Below are positions 1 through 8,156 of a stretch of DNA of 14,686 bases, one piece after another. The DNA comes from LH-M37 sp032251315. GTDB lineage: Bacteria > Pseudomonadota > Gammaproteobacteria > SZUA-229. The notes under the pieces are model-generated. The model did not search any database and had not been told where the DNA came from. It was given only the letters and a program-made list of their open reading frames with translations. Every line of letters begins with the position of its first letter. Position 1 is the stretch's first letter. The translations under genes were made by a program, and so were the position numbers. The stretch covers positions 1 through 14,686 of the forward strand of contig JAVVEE010000063.1 in the NCBI GenBank assembly GCA_032251315.1, given 5' to 3'.

Positions 1-1
1 C

Positions 2-1147
2 TCGAAGGCGCTGACCATCAAGCAGGCGATTGTCGTGGCGGCGATATTCGAGTTTGCCGGCGCCGTGCTGGCGGGCGGTCAGGTCACGCAGACGATTCGC
101 AAGGGCATCGTCGATGCCGAAATCATTTCCGGTTCCCCCGACCTGTTGCTGTACGGCATGCTGGCCTCCCTGCTGGCGGCAGGCTTATGGCTGTTGATCG
201 CCTCGCATAACGGCTGGCCGGTTTCAACCACGCACTCCATCGTGGGTGCGATTGTCGGCTTCGCCATGGTTGGCATCGGCATGGAAGCGGTGAAGTGGGA
301 TAAAATCGGTTTCATTGTCGCGAGCTGGGTGATCTCACCGCTGCTGGCGGGAACCATCGCCTATCTACTCTTCCGCAGCGTACAGAAGCTGATTCTCAAT
401 CGTGAGGATCCGCTGAAATACGCCAAGCGTTATGTGCCGCTCTATATATTTCTGGCCGGCTTCATGATGGCGCTGGTGACCATGACCAAGGGGCTCAAGC
501 ACGTTGGTCTGGAAATTACCCTGGCGGAAAGTTACGCCTACGCGGTGGCCATCGGTATTGTCGTCATGCTCGTCGGCCGATTTTTTATTATGCGAATCAA
601 GATCGATCCTGCGGCCGACAAACATTTTCACTACACCAATGTCGAAAAAGTATTCGGTGTGCTGATGATCGTCACCGCCTGTGGCATGGCTTTTGCGCAC
701 GGCTCCAACGATGTCGCCAATGCCATTGGCCCTGTGGCCGCCGTGGTAGGCATCGTCAGCAGTGGCGGCGAAATCATGAGTAAATCGACGCTGCCGATGT
801 GGGTGCTGTTGCTGGGCGGGATTGGTATCGTGGCGGGCCTGATGATGTATGGCCGTAAAGTCATCGCCACCGTTGGCAAACAGATTACCGAGCTCACCCC
901 CAGTCGAGGTTTTGCCGCCGAACTGGCCGCCGCCACCACCGTGGTACTGGCATCAGGCACGGGGATTCCGGTATCCACCACCCACACACTGGTGGGCGCG
1001 GTACTGGGCGTGGGAATGGCGCGTGGCATGGCCGCCCTTAATCTCAATGTAATCCGCAACATCTTCATGTCATGGGTAATCACCCTGCCGGCAGGGGCGA
1101 TACTTTCGATTATCTTCTTCTTTACCCTGAAGGGGATTTTTGGCTAA
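2..1147 (+). CDS. PiT-family inorganic phosphate transporter (5' end outside the window)
   Basis: This is an inner-membrane, low-affinity phosphate permease of the PiT (PHO4) family, which takes up phosphate with a coupling cation. The frame is open from the first bases of the window, so the start lies upstream; 381 residues are visible and roughly 40 are probably missing. The protein is a run of hydrophobic segments. Both halves of the PiT internal repeat can be recognised: a VSTTHSIVGAIVG stretch near base 220 and a VSTTHTLVGAVLG stretch near base 970. The second-copy signature GSNDVANAIGP is encoded around 703-732; its first-half partner (GANDVAN type) would lie upstream of the window. A DUF47/PhoU-like gene often precedes such transporters, but it cannot be checked here. 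An annotated start at the GTG at 35 would be artificial, because the family sequence continues upstream of it. Confidence 0.95.
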   Translation, partial: SKALTIKQAIVVAAIFEFAGAVLAGGQVTQTIRKGIVDAEIISGSPDLLLYGMLASLLAAGLWLLIASHNGWPVSTTHSIVGAIVGFAMVGIGMEAVKWDKIGFIVASWVISPLLAGTIAYLLFRSVQKLILNREDPLKYAKRYVPLYIFLAGFMMALVTMTKGLKHVGLEITLAESYAYAVAIGIVVMLVGRFFIMRIKIDPAADKHFHYTNVEKVFGVLMIVTACGMAFAHGSNDVANAIGPVAAVVGIVSSGGEIMSKSTLPMWVLLLGGIGIVAGLMMYGRKVIATVGKQITELTPSRGFAAELAAATTVVLASGTGIPVSTTHTLVGAVLGVGMARGMAALNLNVIRNIFMSWVITLPAGAILSIIFFFTLKGIFG

Positions 1148-1305
1148 AGTCTGTTCCTCATATGTGATACCGGCGGTCTGACTTCTATCCATTCGGGCTG
1201 TTGGTACGGCTCCGGCTCGCGGCAATTGTCGTTGCTGTAAAAAAATTATGGGTGCACCGGCAAAGAAAGCCTGTATTTCTCCCGCCATTCGTTCTAAGTT
1301 AAAGC

Positions 1306-4221
1306 ATGTCTTCAATCCCTTCCGAATTAACCGACACGCTGCCAGCCGCGCTGCGTGATTCCGCCAGTTTGTACTGGCAGCACTGGTGTCAGGCGTGTGC
1401 GGCGCAGGGTCTGTCCACTGATCTGCCGGTTGCTTTGGCGGTGGTTGGCCGGGTCTGGGTGTGTAGCGACTTTGTCGCGCGCCTGTCTACCCGTAAGCCC
1501 GCCATGCTGAAAGCCCTGCTCGAGCAGGGGGCTGAGAGCGGTTCGAAACTGGCCGATTTCAGAACTCGAATCCAGTCCGCTCTGGCGGCCGCGCCGGACA
1601 ATGAGGCGGCGGTGATGGACGCTTTGCGCGTGCAGCGCCAGCAGGAGATGCTGCGCATTGCCTGGCGCGATCTGAATGAACTGGCTCCGCTGGAGCAGAT
1701 TCTGCATGAGCTCAGCGATTTCGCCGAAGCCATGGTTTCCGAGACCCTGAATTACCTGCATCATCAGGCGGTTGAGGTCATGGGTACACCGATGAGCGAG
1801 GCCGGCGTGCCGCAGTTCATGCTGGTGCTGGGCATGGGCAAACTCGGGGGCCGGGAGCTCAACTTTTCGTCTGATATCGACCTTATTTTTGTCTACCCGG
1901 AAGAGGGCGAAACGCAGGGCGGACGGCCATTATCCAACCATGAGTTTTTTCTGCGCCTGGCCGGAAAACTGGTCAAGTTTCTCAATGAGACCACCCAGGA
2001 CGGTTTTGTTTTCCGGGTGGATACGCGCTTGCGCCCTTATGGTGAAAGCGGCCCGCTGGTGATGGGTTTTGGCGCGGTCGAAAACTACTACCAGTCGCAG
2101 GGCCGCGACTGGGAGCGTTACGCCATGATCAAGGCCCGGGCGCTGACGGGCAGGCAGTCGGACATCGAAGAGCTGGAGGCCACCTTGCGGCCATTCATCT
2201 ACCGGCGCTATCTGGATTTTTCGACCTTTGAATCCATCCGTGAAATGAAGGGCATGATCGAATCCGAGGTGCGCCGCAAGGGCATTGTCGACAACATCAA
2301 GCTGGGGCGCGGCGGCATCCGTGAGATTGAATTCATCGGCCAGACTTTTCAGCTGCTGCGTGGCGGCCACGATACCGCACTGCAAATGCGCGGCATTATG
2401 CCGGTGCTGGATCTGCTGGCGGAAATGAAGTTGCTGGAAAGCCATGAAGTGACCCGGTTGCAGCAGGCCTATCGTTTTCTGCGCCGACTGGAAAACAGAA
2501 TTCAGATGTACAGGGACATGCAGGCGCACAACCTGCCCGTAGACGATGTGGCACGGCAAAGGCTGGCGCTGGCCATGAATGAAGCGAGCTGGCAGGCGCT
2601 GGCTCCGAAAATCGAAGCGCACCGCGATAACGTGCACGCGGTATTTCAGGCGATTATTTCACGTGAAGGGGACGAGCCTTCAGTCGTCGAAGAGCAGGCG
2701 TCGGCGCTCAAGGCCTACTGGGCGAATAGTGCAGATGCGGAGGAGCTGCGGCACTGGCTGGAAAAAAACAATTTTTCCGATGCCGAAGTGGCGCTGAAAA
2801 AACTGGAGGCTTTTCGCAAGGATGCCCGCATCCGCAGCCTCTCCGAGCAGGCTGCGCAGCGGCTGCTGAAGTTGCTGTCGAAACTGCTGGCGGCCATCGC
2901 CGCGTATCCGGAACCCGACGTGCTAATGGAACGGGTATTGCAGATCCTGAGCGCGGTGGCGGGTCGTCAGGTCTACATCAACCTGTTGCTGGAATATGCG
3001 CAGGCGCGCGCGCAGATGCTGTCGCTGTGCGCCACCAGTGCCTGGTTCGTGCAGCAACTAAAGGCGCAGCCGATTCTGATGGATGAATTGCTGGACGCCG
3101 ACGAGCTCTATCAGGCCAAGGATTACCAGGCGCTGGCGCAGGAGCTGGAGTACCTGCTGTCTTCGGTGCAGGTGGGTGATCTTGAGCAGTATATGGATCG
3201 CCTGCGTCAGTTCAAAAATACCCAGGTGATGAAAACCGCCGTACTCGATGTCAATCAGATTCTGGCCGTGACCGATGTGGGCAGCACGCTCAGCCATATC
3301 GCCGAAGTGATTCTGGTGAAGACCCTGCAACTGGCCTGGGACGAGCTGTGTCACAAGCATGGCCGGCCGGTGTGCTGCATCGAGGGCGAAACCATTTTTC
3401 CCGGCATCGCCATTGTCGCCTACGGCAAGCTGGGCGGGCTGGAGCTGGGTTACGGTTCTGATCTGGATATTGTTTTTCTGCACGGCAGCGCCGGTGAAAA
3501 CCAGCTCACCGAAGGCGATGCGGCGGGTAACAAAATCATCGACAACTCGACCTTTTTTAGCCGGGTGGCGCAGAAGGTGCTGCATATTCTGGGCGCGCGC
3601 ATGCATTCCGGCCTGCTCTACGAGACCGATATCCGGCTGCGACCGGAGGGGCAATCGGGCCTGATGGTGAGCAGCCTGAATGCCTTTGAGCTGTACCAGC
3701 GGGACAAGGCCTGGACCTGGGAGCATCAGGCGTTAATCAGGGCACGGATTGTGGCCGGAAATGACCACGTGCGGCAGGAATTTGCTAGAATTCGCCATTC
3801 GGTTTTGGCGAGGCCGCGCGATGCGCAGTCTTTGTGTCATGATGTCGCTAAAATGCGCTATAAAATGCGCGACCACCTGGGCAGCAAGGATACGACCCGC
3901 TTTGATATCAAGCAGGATATCGGCGGTATTATTGATATCGAATTTCTGACGCAGGCGGGGGTTTTGCTGCACGCGCAGACGCACAGTGAACTGCTGGAGA
4001 GCACCTCAACGCTGATCTTTTTGAGTCAGCTGGTTGCCTGTGACTGGTTTACGGCGCAGGAGTCAGAGACCTTGAGCCAGGCTTACCGGCAGTATCGCCG
4101 GCAGGTCAACCGGCAGGCGTTAATGATTGCCGCGCTGGATGACGAAACGATGTCGGTCTACCGGGAAAAAGTGGAAGCCGTGTGGCAGCGTTTGATGCCG
4201 GCAAAAGAACAGATCGAATGA
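1306..4221 (+). CDS. glnE: Bifunctional glutamine synthetase adenylyltransferase / adenylyl-removing enzyme
   Basis: GlnE controls nitrogen assimilation by adding AMP to glutamine synthetase and removing it, in response to PII (GlnB) and glutamine. The 971-residue product is close to the E. coli length of 946. It shows the family's two nucleotidyltransferase domains. The N-terminal deadenylylase domain has GMGKLGGRELNFSSDIDLIF with metal-binding D190 and D192. The C-terminal adenylylase domain has YGKLGGLELGYGSDLDIVF with D719 and D721. The helical region between them carries the regulatory surface. The ATG at 1306 gives a normal N-terminus, but no strong ribosome-binding site precedes it, and the 158-base gap after the transporter gene shows no convincing terminator. 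Long open frames on the opposite strand are codon-bias shadows. The frame is complete, with both active sites intact. Confidence 0.98.
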   Translation: MSSIPSELTDTLPAALRDSASLYWQHWCQACAAQGLSTDLPVALAVVGRVWVCSDFVARLSTRKPAMLKALLEQGAESGSKLADFRTRIQSALAAAPDNEAAVMDALRVQRQQEMLRIAWRDLNELAPLEQILHELSDFAEAMVSETLNYLHHQAVEVMGTPMSEAGVPQFMLVLGMGKLGGRELNFSSDIDLIFVYPEEGETQGGRPLSNHEFFLRLAGKLVKFLNETTQDGFVFRVDTRLRPYGESGPLVMGFGAVENYYQSQGRDWERYAMIKARALTGRQSDIEELEATLRPFIYRRYLDFSTFESIREMKGMIESEVRRKGIVDNIKLGRGGIREIEFIGQTFQLLRGGHDTALQMRGIMPVLDLLAEMKLLESHEVTRLQQAYRFLRRLENRIQMYRDMQAHNLPVDDVARQRLALAMNEASWQALAPKIEAHRDNVHAVFQAIISREGDEPSVVEEQASALKAYWANSADAEELRHWLEKNNFSDAEVALKKLEAFRKDARIRSLSEQAAQRLLKLLSKLLAAIAAYPEPDVLMERVLQILSAVAGRQVYINLLLEYAQARAQMLSLCATSAWFVQQLKAQPILMDELLDADELYQAKDYQALAQELEYLLSSVQVGDLEQYMDRLRQFKNTQVMKTAVLDVNQILAVTDVGSTLSHIAEVILVKTLQLAWDELCHKHGRPVCCIEGETIFPGIAIVAYGKLGGLELGYGSDLDIVFLHGSAGENQLTEGDAAGNKIIDNSTFFSRVAQKVLHILGARMHSGLLYETDIRLRPEGQSGLMVSSLNAFELYQRDKAWTWEHQALIRARIVAGNDHVRQEFARIRHSVLARPRDAQSLCHDVAKMRYKMRDHLGSKDTTRFDIKQDIGGIIDIEFLTQAGVLLHAQTHSELLESTSTLIFLSQLVACDWFTAQESETLSQAYRQYRRQVNRQALMIAALDDETMSVYREKVEAVWQRLMPAKEQIE

Positions 4222-4251
4222 CTGCATAGGGCGGTCGTGACTATTTAATGC

Positions 4252-4285
4252 AAGCGCCTGATAACAGGATTAAATAAAGGCGCTT
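4252..4285 (+). promoter_or_regulatory. Hairpin between glnE and ilvE
   Basis: A perfect 8-bp inverted repeat, AAGCGCCT (4252-4259) and AGGCGCTT (4278-4285), encloses an 18-base loop in the 111-base gap between glnE and ilvE. No run of T follows the right arm, so it is not a textbook intrinsic terminator. It may be a weak terminator, an mRNA-stability element or an operator. Its function is unassigned. Confidence 0.4.
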
Positions 4286-4332
4286 TATACAAATTGACGG
4301 GTAATAATAATGAATGTGTGGAGAGAACAATA

Positions 4333-5256
4333 ATGCAGACCATGGATGACCGTGACGGTGTAATCTGGTTCGATGGTGAGATGGTGCCGTGGCGTGATGC
4401 CAAAGTGCACGTGCTCACACATACCCTGCATTACGGCATGGGCGTGTTTGAGGGCGTGCGCGCCTACAAGACCGATAAGGGCACGGCGATTTTCCGTCTG
4501 GAAGAACATACCCGCCGCCTGTTCGATTCGGCCCACATCATGCAGATGAAAATGCCCTTTGATAAGGCCACCATCAGCGAGGCGCAGCGCCAGGCGGTGA
4601 AACAGAACAACCTTGAAACCGCCTATATCCGCCCGATGTGTTTTTACGGTTCGGAAGGCATGGGTCTGCGCGCGGATAATCTGAAGGTGCATGTGATTAT
4701 AGCGGCCTGGGAATGGGGCGCTTATCTGGGCAAGGAGGCGCTGGAAAAAGGCATTCGTGTGCGCACCTCTTCCTACACCCGGCACCACGTCAACATCAGC
4801 ATGTGCAAGGCCAAAGCCAACGGCCACTACATCAATTCCATGCTGGCGCTGCAGGAGGCTATCGCCTGCGGTTATGATGAGGCCATGCTGCTGGACAATG
4901 AAGGCTATGTTGCGGAAGGTAGCGGCGAAAACATTTTTATCGTGCGCGATGGTGTGATTTATACCCCGGACTTAACCTCGGCGCTGAACGGCATTACCCG
5001 CAACACCCTGTTCGAACTGGCCAGTAGCCAGGGCTATGAACTGCGTGAAAAACGCATTACCCGCGATGAAGTCTATATTGCCGACGAGGTCTTTTTCACC
5101 GGCACCGCTGCGGAAGTTACGCCGGTGCGAGAAGTGGATAATCGCGTTATCGGCACCGGAGTACGGGGACCAATTACCGAAAAACTGCAGGCGCTCTATT
5201 TTGATCTGGTGCATGGTCGTCTGGATATGCATCCGGAATGGCTGACATTAGTTTAA
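4333..5256 (+). CDS. ilvE: Branched-chain amino acid aminotransferase (class IV)
   Basis: This PLP-dependent enzyme transfers the amino group between glutamate and the 2-oxo acids of valine, leucine and isoleucine, the last step of their synthesis. The product of 307 residues matches E. coli IlvE (309). The conserved N-terminal block VIWFDGEMVPWRDAKVHV is present. The Schiff-base lysine is K161 in KAKANGHYINS, followed by EGSGENIF with E195 and GTAAEVTPVR around residues 257-266. The ATG at 4333 was chosen because GGAG lies at 4320-4323 at good spacing and the N-terminus then fits the family. A TTG at 4294 in the same frame would add 13 unrelated residues. A second ATG at 4342 is possible. 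It is followed after 40 bases by the zinc-finger gene. Confidence 0.96.
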   Translation: MQTMDDRDGVIWFDGEMVPWRDAKVHVLTHTLHYGMGVFEGVRAYKTDKGTAIFRLEEHTRRLFDSAHIMQMKMPFDKATISEAQRQAVKQNNLETAYIRPMCFYGSEGMGLRADNLKVHVIIAAWEWGAYLGKEALEKGIRVRTSSYTRHHVNISMCKAKANGHYINSMLALQEAIACGYDEAMLLDNEGYVAEGSGENIFIVRDGVIYTPDLTSALNGITRNTLFELASSQGYELREKRITRDEVYIADEVFFTGTAAEVTPVREVDNRVIGTGVRGPITEKLQALYFDLVHGRLDMHPEWLTLV

Positions 5257-5296
5257 TTATTTTTTTGAAAAAGTTTTAGACAGGAGTTGTCAGAAA

Positions 5297-5506
5297 ATGC
5301 CGAATCCAAGAACCGTCGACCAGCCTGACCTTGATGTGCCGAATGAAAACAGGGTGCACGAGGTGCTGAGAAGCATACTGCCGATACACTGCCCGATGCC
5401 GGGCACCAGTCTGTGGGATTCGCATCCTCAGGTTTATATTCCGGTGGAAGAAACCGGCTCGGCAAAATGCCCCTATTGTGGTTGCGAATACATTCTCAAG
5501 GATTAA
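5297..5506 (+). CDS. Small CHCC zinc-finger protein (NDUFS6-like zf-CHCC domain)
   Basis: This 69-residue protein belongs to the zf-CHCC family, whose eukaryotic member is the NDUFS6 subunit of complex I. The predicted zinc ligands are C32, H43, C58 and C61, in the contexts HCPMPG, SHP and CPYCG; an extra cysteine, C63, follows. The highly conserved block CPMPGTSLWDSHPQVYIPVE fits family sequences closely. The start is supported by CAGGAG at 5281-5286, ten bases before the ATG. It sits 40 bases after ilvE and 14 bases before hldE, and is probably co-transcribed with both. Its bacterial function is not established. Zinc binding and its conservation next to ilvE are known family trends; any role beyond that would be inference. 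Confidence 0.9.
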   Translation: MPNPRTVDQPDLDVPNENRVHEVLRSILPIHCPMPGTSLWDSHPQVYIPVEETGSAKCPYCGCEYILKD

Positions 5507-5520
5507 ATTAAGAAACAAAC

Positions 5521-6957
5521 ATGCACGTACAAATACCCTCTTTCAAAAACGCCCGGGTGCTGGTGGTCGGCGACCTCATGCTGGATCGCTACTGGCACGG
5601 CCCGACTTCGCGCATCTCGCCCGAAGCGCCGGTACCGGTGGTGCATGTCAGCGAGATTGAAGAGCGCCCCGGCGGTGCCGGAAACGTGGCGCTGAATATC
5701 GCAGTTCTGGGCGGGCACAGTACCGTGCTGGGTCTGACCGGTGATGACGACGCCGCCAATGCACTGGAAAAAAGCCTGCAAGCCGCCGGCGTGAATACGC
5801 ATTTTATCCGCCTTAAAAATAACGCCACCGTCACCAAGCTGCGGGTGATGAGCCGTCATCAGCAACTGATCCGTCTGGATTTTGAAGACGGCTTTATCGG
5901 CCAGGATCTCTCTGCCATGGAGGCCGAATTCGGCAAGTTGCTGGCTGAGCATGACGTGGTGGTCTGTTCGGATTACGGCAAGGGCTGCCTGCGCAATGTG
6001 CAGGCTCTGATCGCCCTGTGCAGGCAGAAAAACATTCCCATCCTGATCGACCCCAAGGGCAGCGACTTCAGCAAATACGCGGGCGCGAGCCTGATTACGC
6101 CGAATCTCTCCGAGTTCGAAGCCGTAGTGGGGCCCTGTGCCAATGATGACGAACTGGCCGAGAAAGGCGAGCAGCTGCGCGCGCAGCATCAGCTCGGCGC
6201 CCTGCTGGTGACACGCAGTGAGCACGGCATGAGCCTGATCGAGGGCGGCAAATCCGTGACCCATTCTCCGACCCGCGCGCGCGACGTGTTTGATGTCACC
6301 GGCGCAGGCGATACCGTGATTTCCACCCTGGCCGCAGCACTGGCGTCGGGTCAGGATCTAACGCAGAGTACGGCGCTGGCCAATTTCGCCGCAGGGCTGG
6401 TGGTGGCCAAATCCGGCACCGCCAGCGTTACCGTGGAAGAGTTGCAGCAGGCGAATCGCGAATATTTTGTGGTCGAGCGTGGCGTGCTCGACGAGGCGAG
6501 TCTGTTCAAGGCGGTCGCGGCCTGCCGCCAGCATGGCGAGACCATTGTCATGACCAACGGCTGCTTTGATATTCTGCACGCCGGTCATGTCACCTATCTG
6601 GAGCAGGCGCGCGAGCTGGGTGATCGGTTGCTGGTGGCGGTCAATATCGATGAAACTGTGCGGCGTCTGAAAGGCGCGGATCGTCCGGTGAACAGCGTCG
6701 AATATAGAATGCGCATGCTGTCGGCGCTGGAATGTGTCGATTGGGTCGTGCCCTTCGTAGAAGACGAACCCACGCGCCTGATCTGCGAACTGCAACCGGA
6801 CATTCTGGTGAAAGGCGGCGATAACGATCCGGATAAAATTCCGGGCGGTGACTGTGTGCGCAAGGCCGGGGGGCAGGTGAAGGTGCTGTCTTATACGAGT
6901 GGCATTTCAACCACTGAAATAATCGGTTCGATTCGAGGCAAGGGCACATCGAAGTAA
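5521..6957 (+). CDS. hldE: Bifunctional heptose 7-phosphate kinase / heptose 1-phosphate adenylyltransferase
   Basis: HldE (RfaE) phosphorylates D-glycero-beta-D-manno-heptose 7-phosphate at C1. After GmhB removes the 7-phosphate, it adds AMP, giving ADP-heptose for the LPS inner core. The 478 residues match E. coli HldE (477). The N-terminal ribokinase-like domain (about 10-315) has the PfkB signature GGAGN at 51-55 and the catalytic-base motif VTGAGD with D264. The C-terminal cytidylyltransferase-like domain (about 340-475) has TNGCFDILHAGH, with the HxGH nucleotidyl-transfer motif at 353-356. The two activities are fused, as in enterobacteria. It lies 14 bases after the zinc-finger gene with only a weak ribosome-binding site. 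Its TAA shares one base with the ATG of the next gene (TAATG), suggesting translational coupling. Confidence 0.97.
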   Translation: MHVQIPSFKNARVLVVGDLMLDRYWHGPTSRISPEAPVPVVHVSEIEERPGGAGNVALNIAVLGGHSTVLGLTGDDDAANALEKSLQAAGVNTHFIRLKNNATVTKLRVMSRHQQLIRLDFEDGFIGQDLSAMEAEFGKLLAEHDVVVCSDYGKGCLRNVQALIALCRQKNIPILIDPKGSDFSKYAGASLITPNLSEFEAVVGPCANDDELAEKGEQLRAQHQLGALLVTRSEHGMSLIEGGKSVTHSPTRARDVFDVTGAGDTVISTLAAALASGQDLTQSTALANFAAGLVVAKSGTASVTVEELQQANREYFVVERGVLDEASLFKAVAACRQHGETIVMTNGCFDILHAGHVTYLEQARELGDRLLVAVNIDETVRRLKGADRPVNSVEYRMRMLSALECVDWVVPFVEDEPTRLICELQPDILVKGGDNDPDKIPGGDCVRKAGGQVKVLSYTSGISTTEIIGSIRGKGTSK

Positions 6958-8156
6958 TGACCGCCAGTACTGCCGTAAACATCGATGTTGTTATAGTGGG
7001 TGGTGGCATCGCCGGGTTGTGGACGCTGGCCCGGTTGAAGCAGGCGGGTTATAAAGCCGTGTTGCTGGAAGCCGAAGCCCTGGGTGCAGGCCAGACCCGC
7101 TTTGCCCAGGGCATCATCCACGGTGGCACCAAATACGCCTTAACCGGAAAGCTGAGTGCCTCCTCAGAAGCGGTGGCCGACATGCCCGCGCTGTGGCGCA
7201 ATTGTTATAAAGGTCAGGGCGTACTTGATTTAACGCAGGCAACGCTGTTATCCGAAGCGCATTATCTGTGGTCAACCTCCAGCTTAACGTCCCGCGTTTC
7301 CGGTTTTTTTGCCAGCAAGGTGATGCGAGCGCGTACCAGTGAGCTGGCTGAAAACGCCCGCCCTGCGTTGTTCAGGCACGCCGGTTTCAAAGGCCAGATT
7401 TATGCGCTGGATGAGCCGGTGTTTGATGCCATGAGTGTAGTGCGCGCCATTGCCGAACCGGTGATGGCTTCGATACTGGCGATAAAGGCTGGCAGCATTA
7501 AATATGATAACGACAGTTTATCTGTCCAGGCGCAGGATGACATACACTTTGAATTCAACTTCAAAAAAATCATACTGACCGCCGGGCAGGGAAATGAAAG
7601 CTTATTGTCCGCGTTAGGCTTGCAGCAACCGCAGATGCAGTTGCGCCCATTAAAAATGGTGATGCTGCGCGGCGGGCTGACTGACATGGTGTTTGCGCAC
7701 TGCATGGGCAGCAGCGTTAACCCGCGCATTACCATTACCTCAAACCGTGATGAGCAGGGCGAAGTGGTCTGGTATCTGGGCGGGCAGCTGGCCGAAGACG
7801 GCGTGGCGCGTTCCGATGCCGAACAGATTAAACAGGCGCAAGCCGAGCTGGAAGAGCTGATCCCCTGGCTGGATCAGTCGAAATTGCAGTGGGCAACGCT
7901 GGATATTAGTCGCGCCGAAGTGAAGAAGCCGGGCACAAAACGACCCGATACATTTTACGTTGAACAACAGAATAAAGTGATGACCGCGTGGCCGACAAAA
8001 ATGGCGCTGGCACCGGTGATGGCCGAACGGATTTTAGAAATGATTGATGATGAAAAACTGATGCGAGTGGCTGAGGCTAAGGCTGAGCTGCCGCTGTGGT
8101 CAAAGCCAGCTTACGCGACTCTGCCATGGAACGAAGCATCAAGGTGGTCAATGTGA
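6957..8156 (+). CDS. FAD-dependent oxidoreductase (DAO / glycine oxidase superfamily)
   Basis: This 399-residue flavoprotein has an N-terminal Rossmann motif for FAD, VVIVGGGIAGLWTLARLKQAG, with the GxGxxG glycines at 15, 17 and 20 and the acidic ribose-binding E in VLLEAEALGAGQT. The following GIIHGGTKYAL is typical of DAO-family enzymes such as GlpD and the L-2-hydroxyglutarate and D-amino-acid oxidases. The substrate cannot be told from the sequence. Its ATG overlaps the hldE stop as TAATG and its TGA overlaps the next ATG as TGATG, so it is translationally coupled on both sides. No signal peptide is seen and it should be cytoplasmic. The setting inside heptose/LPS genes suggests, as inference only, oxidation of a sugar or sugar-derived metabolite. 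It could instead be an unrelated passenger. Confidence 0.85.
   Translation: MTASTAVNIDVVIVGGGIAGLWTLARLKQAGYKAVLLEAEALGAGQTRFAQGIIHGGTKYALTGKLSASSEAVADMPALWRNCYKGQGVLDLTQATLLSEAHYLWSTSSLTSRVSGFFASKVMRARTSELAENARPALFRHAGFKGQIYALDEPVFDAMSVVRAIAEPVMASILAIKAGSIKYDNDSLSVQAQDDIHFEFNFKKIILTAGQGNESLLSALGLQQPQMQLRPLKMVMLRGGLTDMVFAHCMGSSVNPRITITSNRDEQGEVVWYLGGQLAEDGVARSDAEQIKQAQAELEELIPWLDQSKLQWATLDISRAEVKKPGTKRPDTFYVEQQNKVMTAWPTKMALAPVMAERILEMIDDEKLMRVAEAKAELPLWSKPAYATLPWNEASRWSM

Noticed and set aside
1930..2637. A 235-codon open frame on the - strand inside glnE, and other long antisense frames at 1327-1764 and 3058-3726
   Set aside because: They lie wholly opposite a certain glnE, which has both catalytic domains intact. 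Their predicted proteins show no family motif, and G+C-rich coding sequence commonly gives such shadows.
4229..4242. Possible JUMPstart/ops element (GGCGGT) upstream of ilvE
   Set aside because: Only six bases match. The full ops core GGCGGTAGCG is absent and no polysaccharide operon starts there.
4294..4332. TTG at 4294 as the ilvE start
   Set aside because: It adds 13 residues unlike the family and lacks a ribosome-binding site, while the ATG at 4333 has GGAG upstream.
8096..8155. GTG at 8096 or ATG at 8126 as the aldo/keto reductase start
   Set aside because: Both would overlap the upstream gene and add residues not typical of the family. The ATG at 8156 has a good ribosome-binding site and the stop/start overlap.
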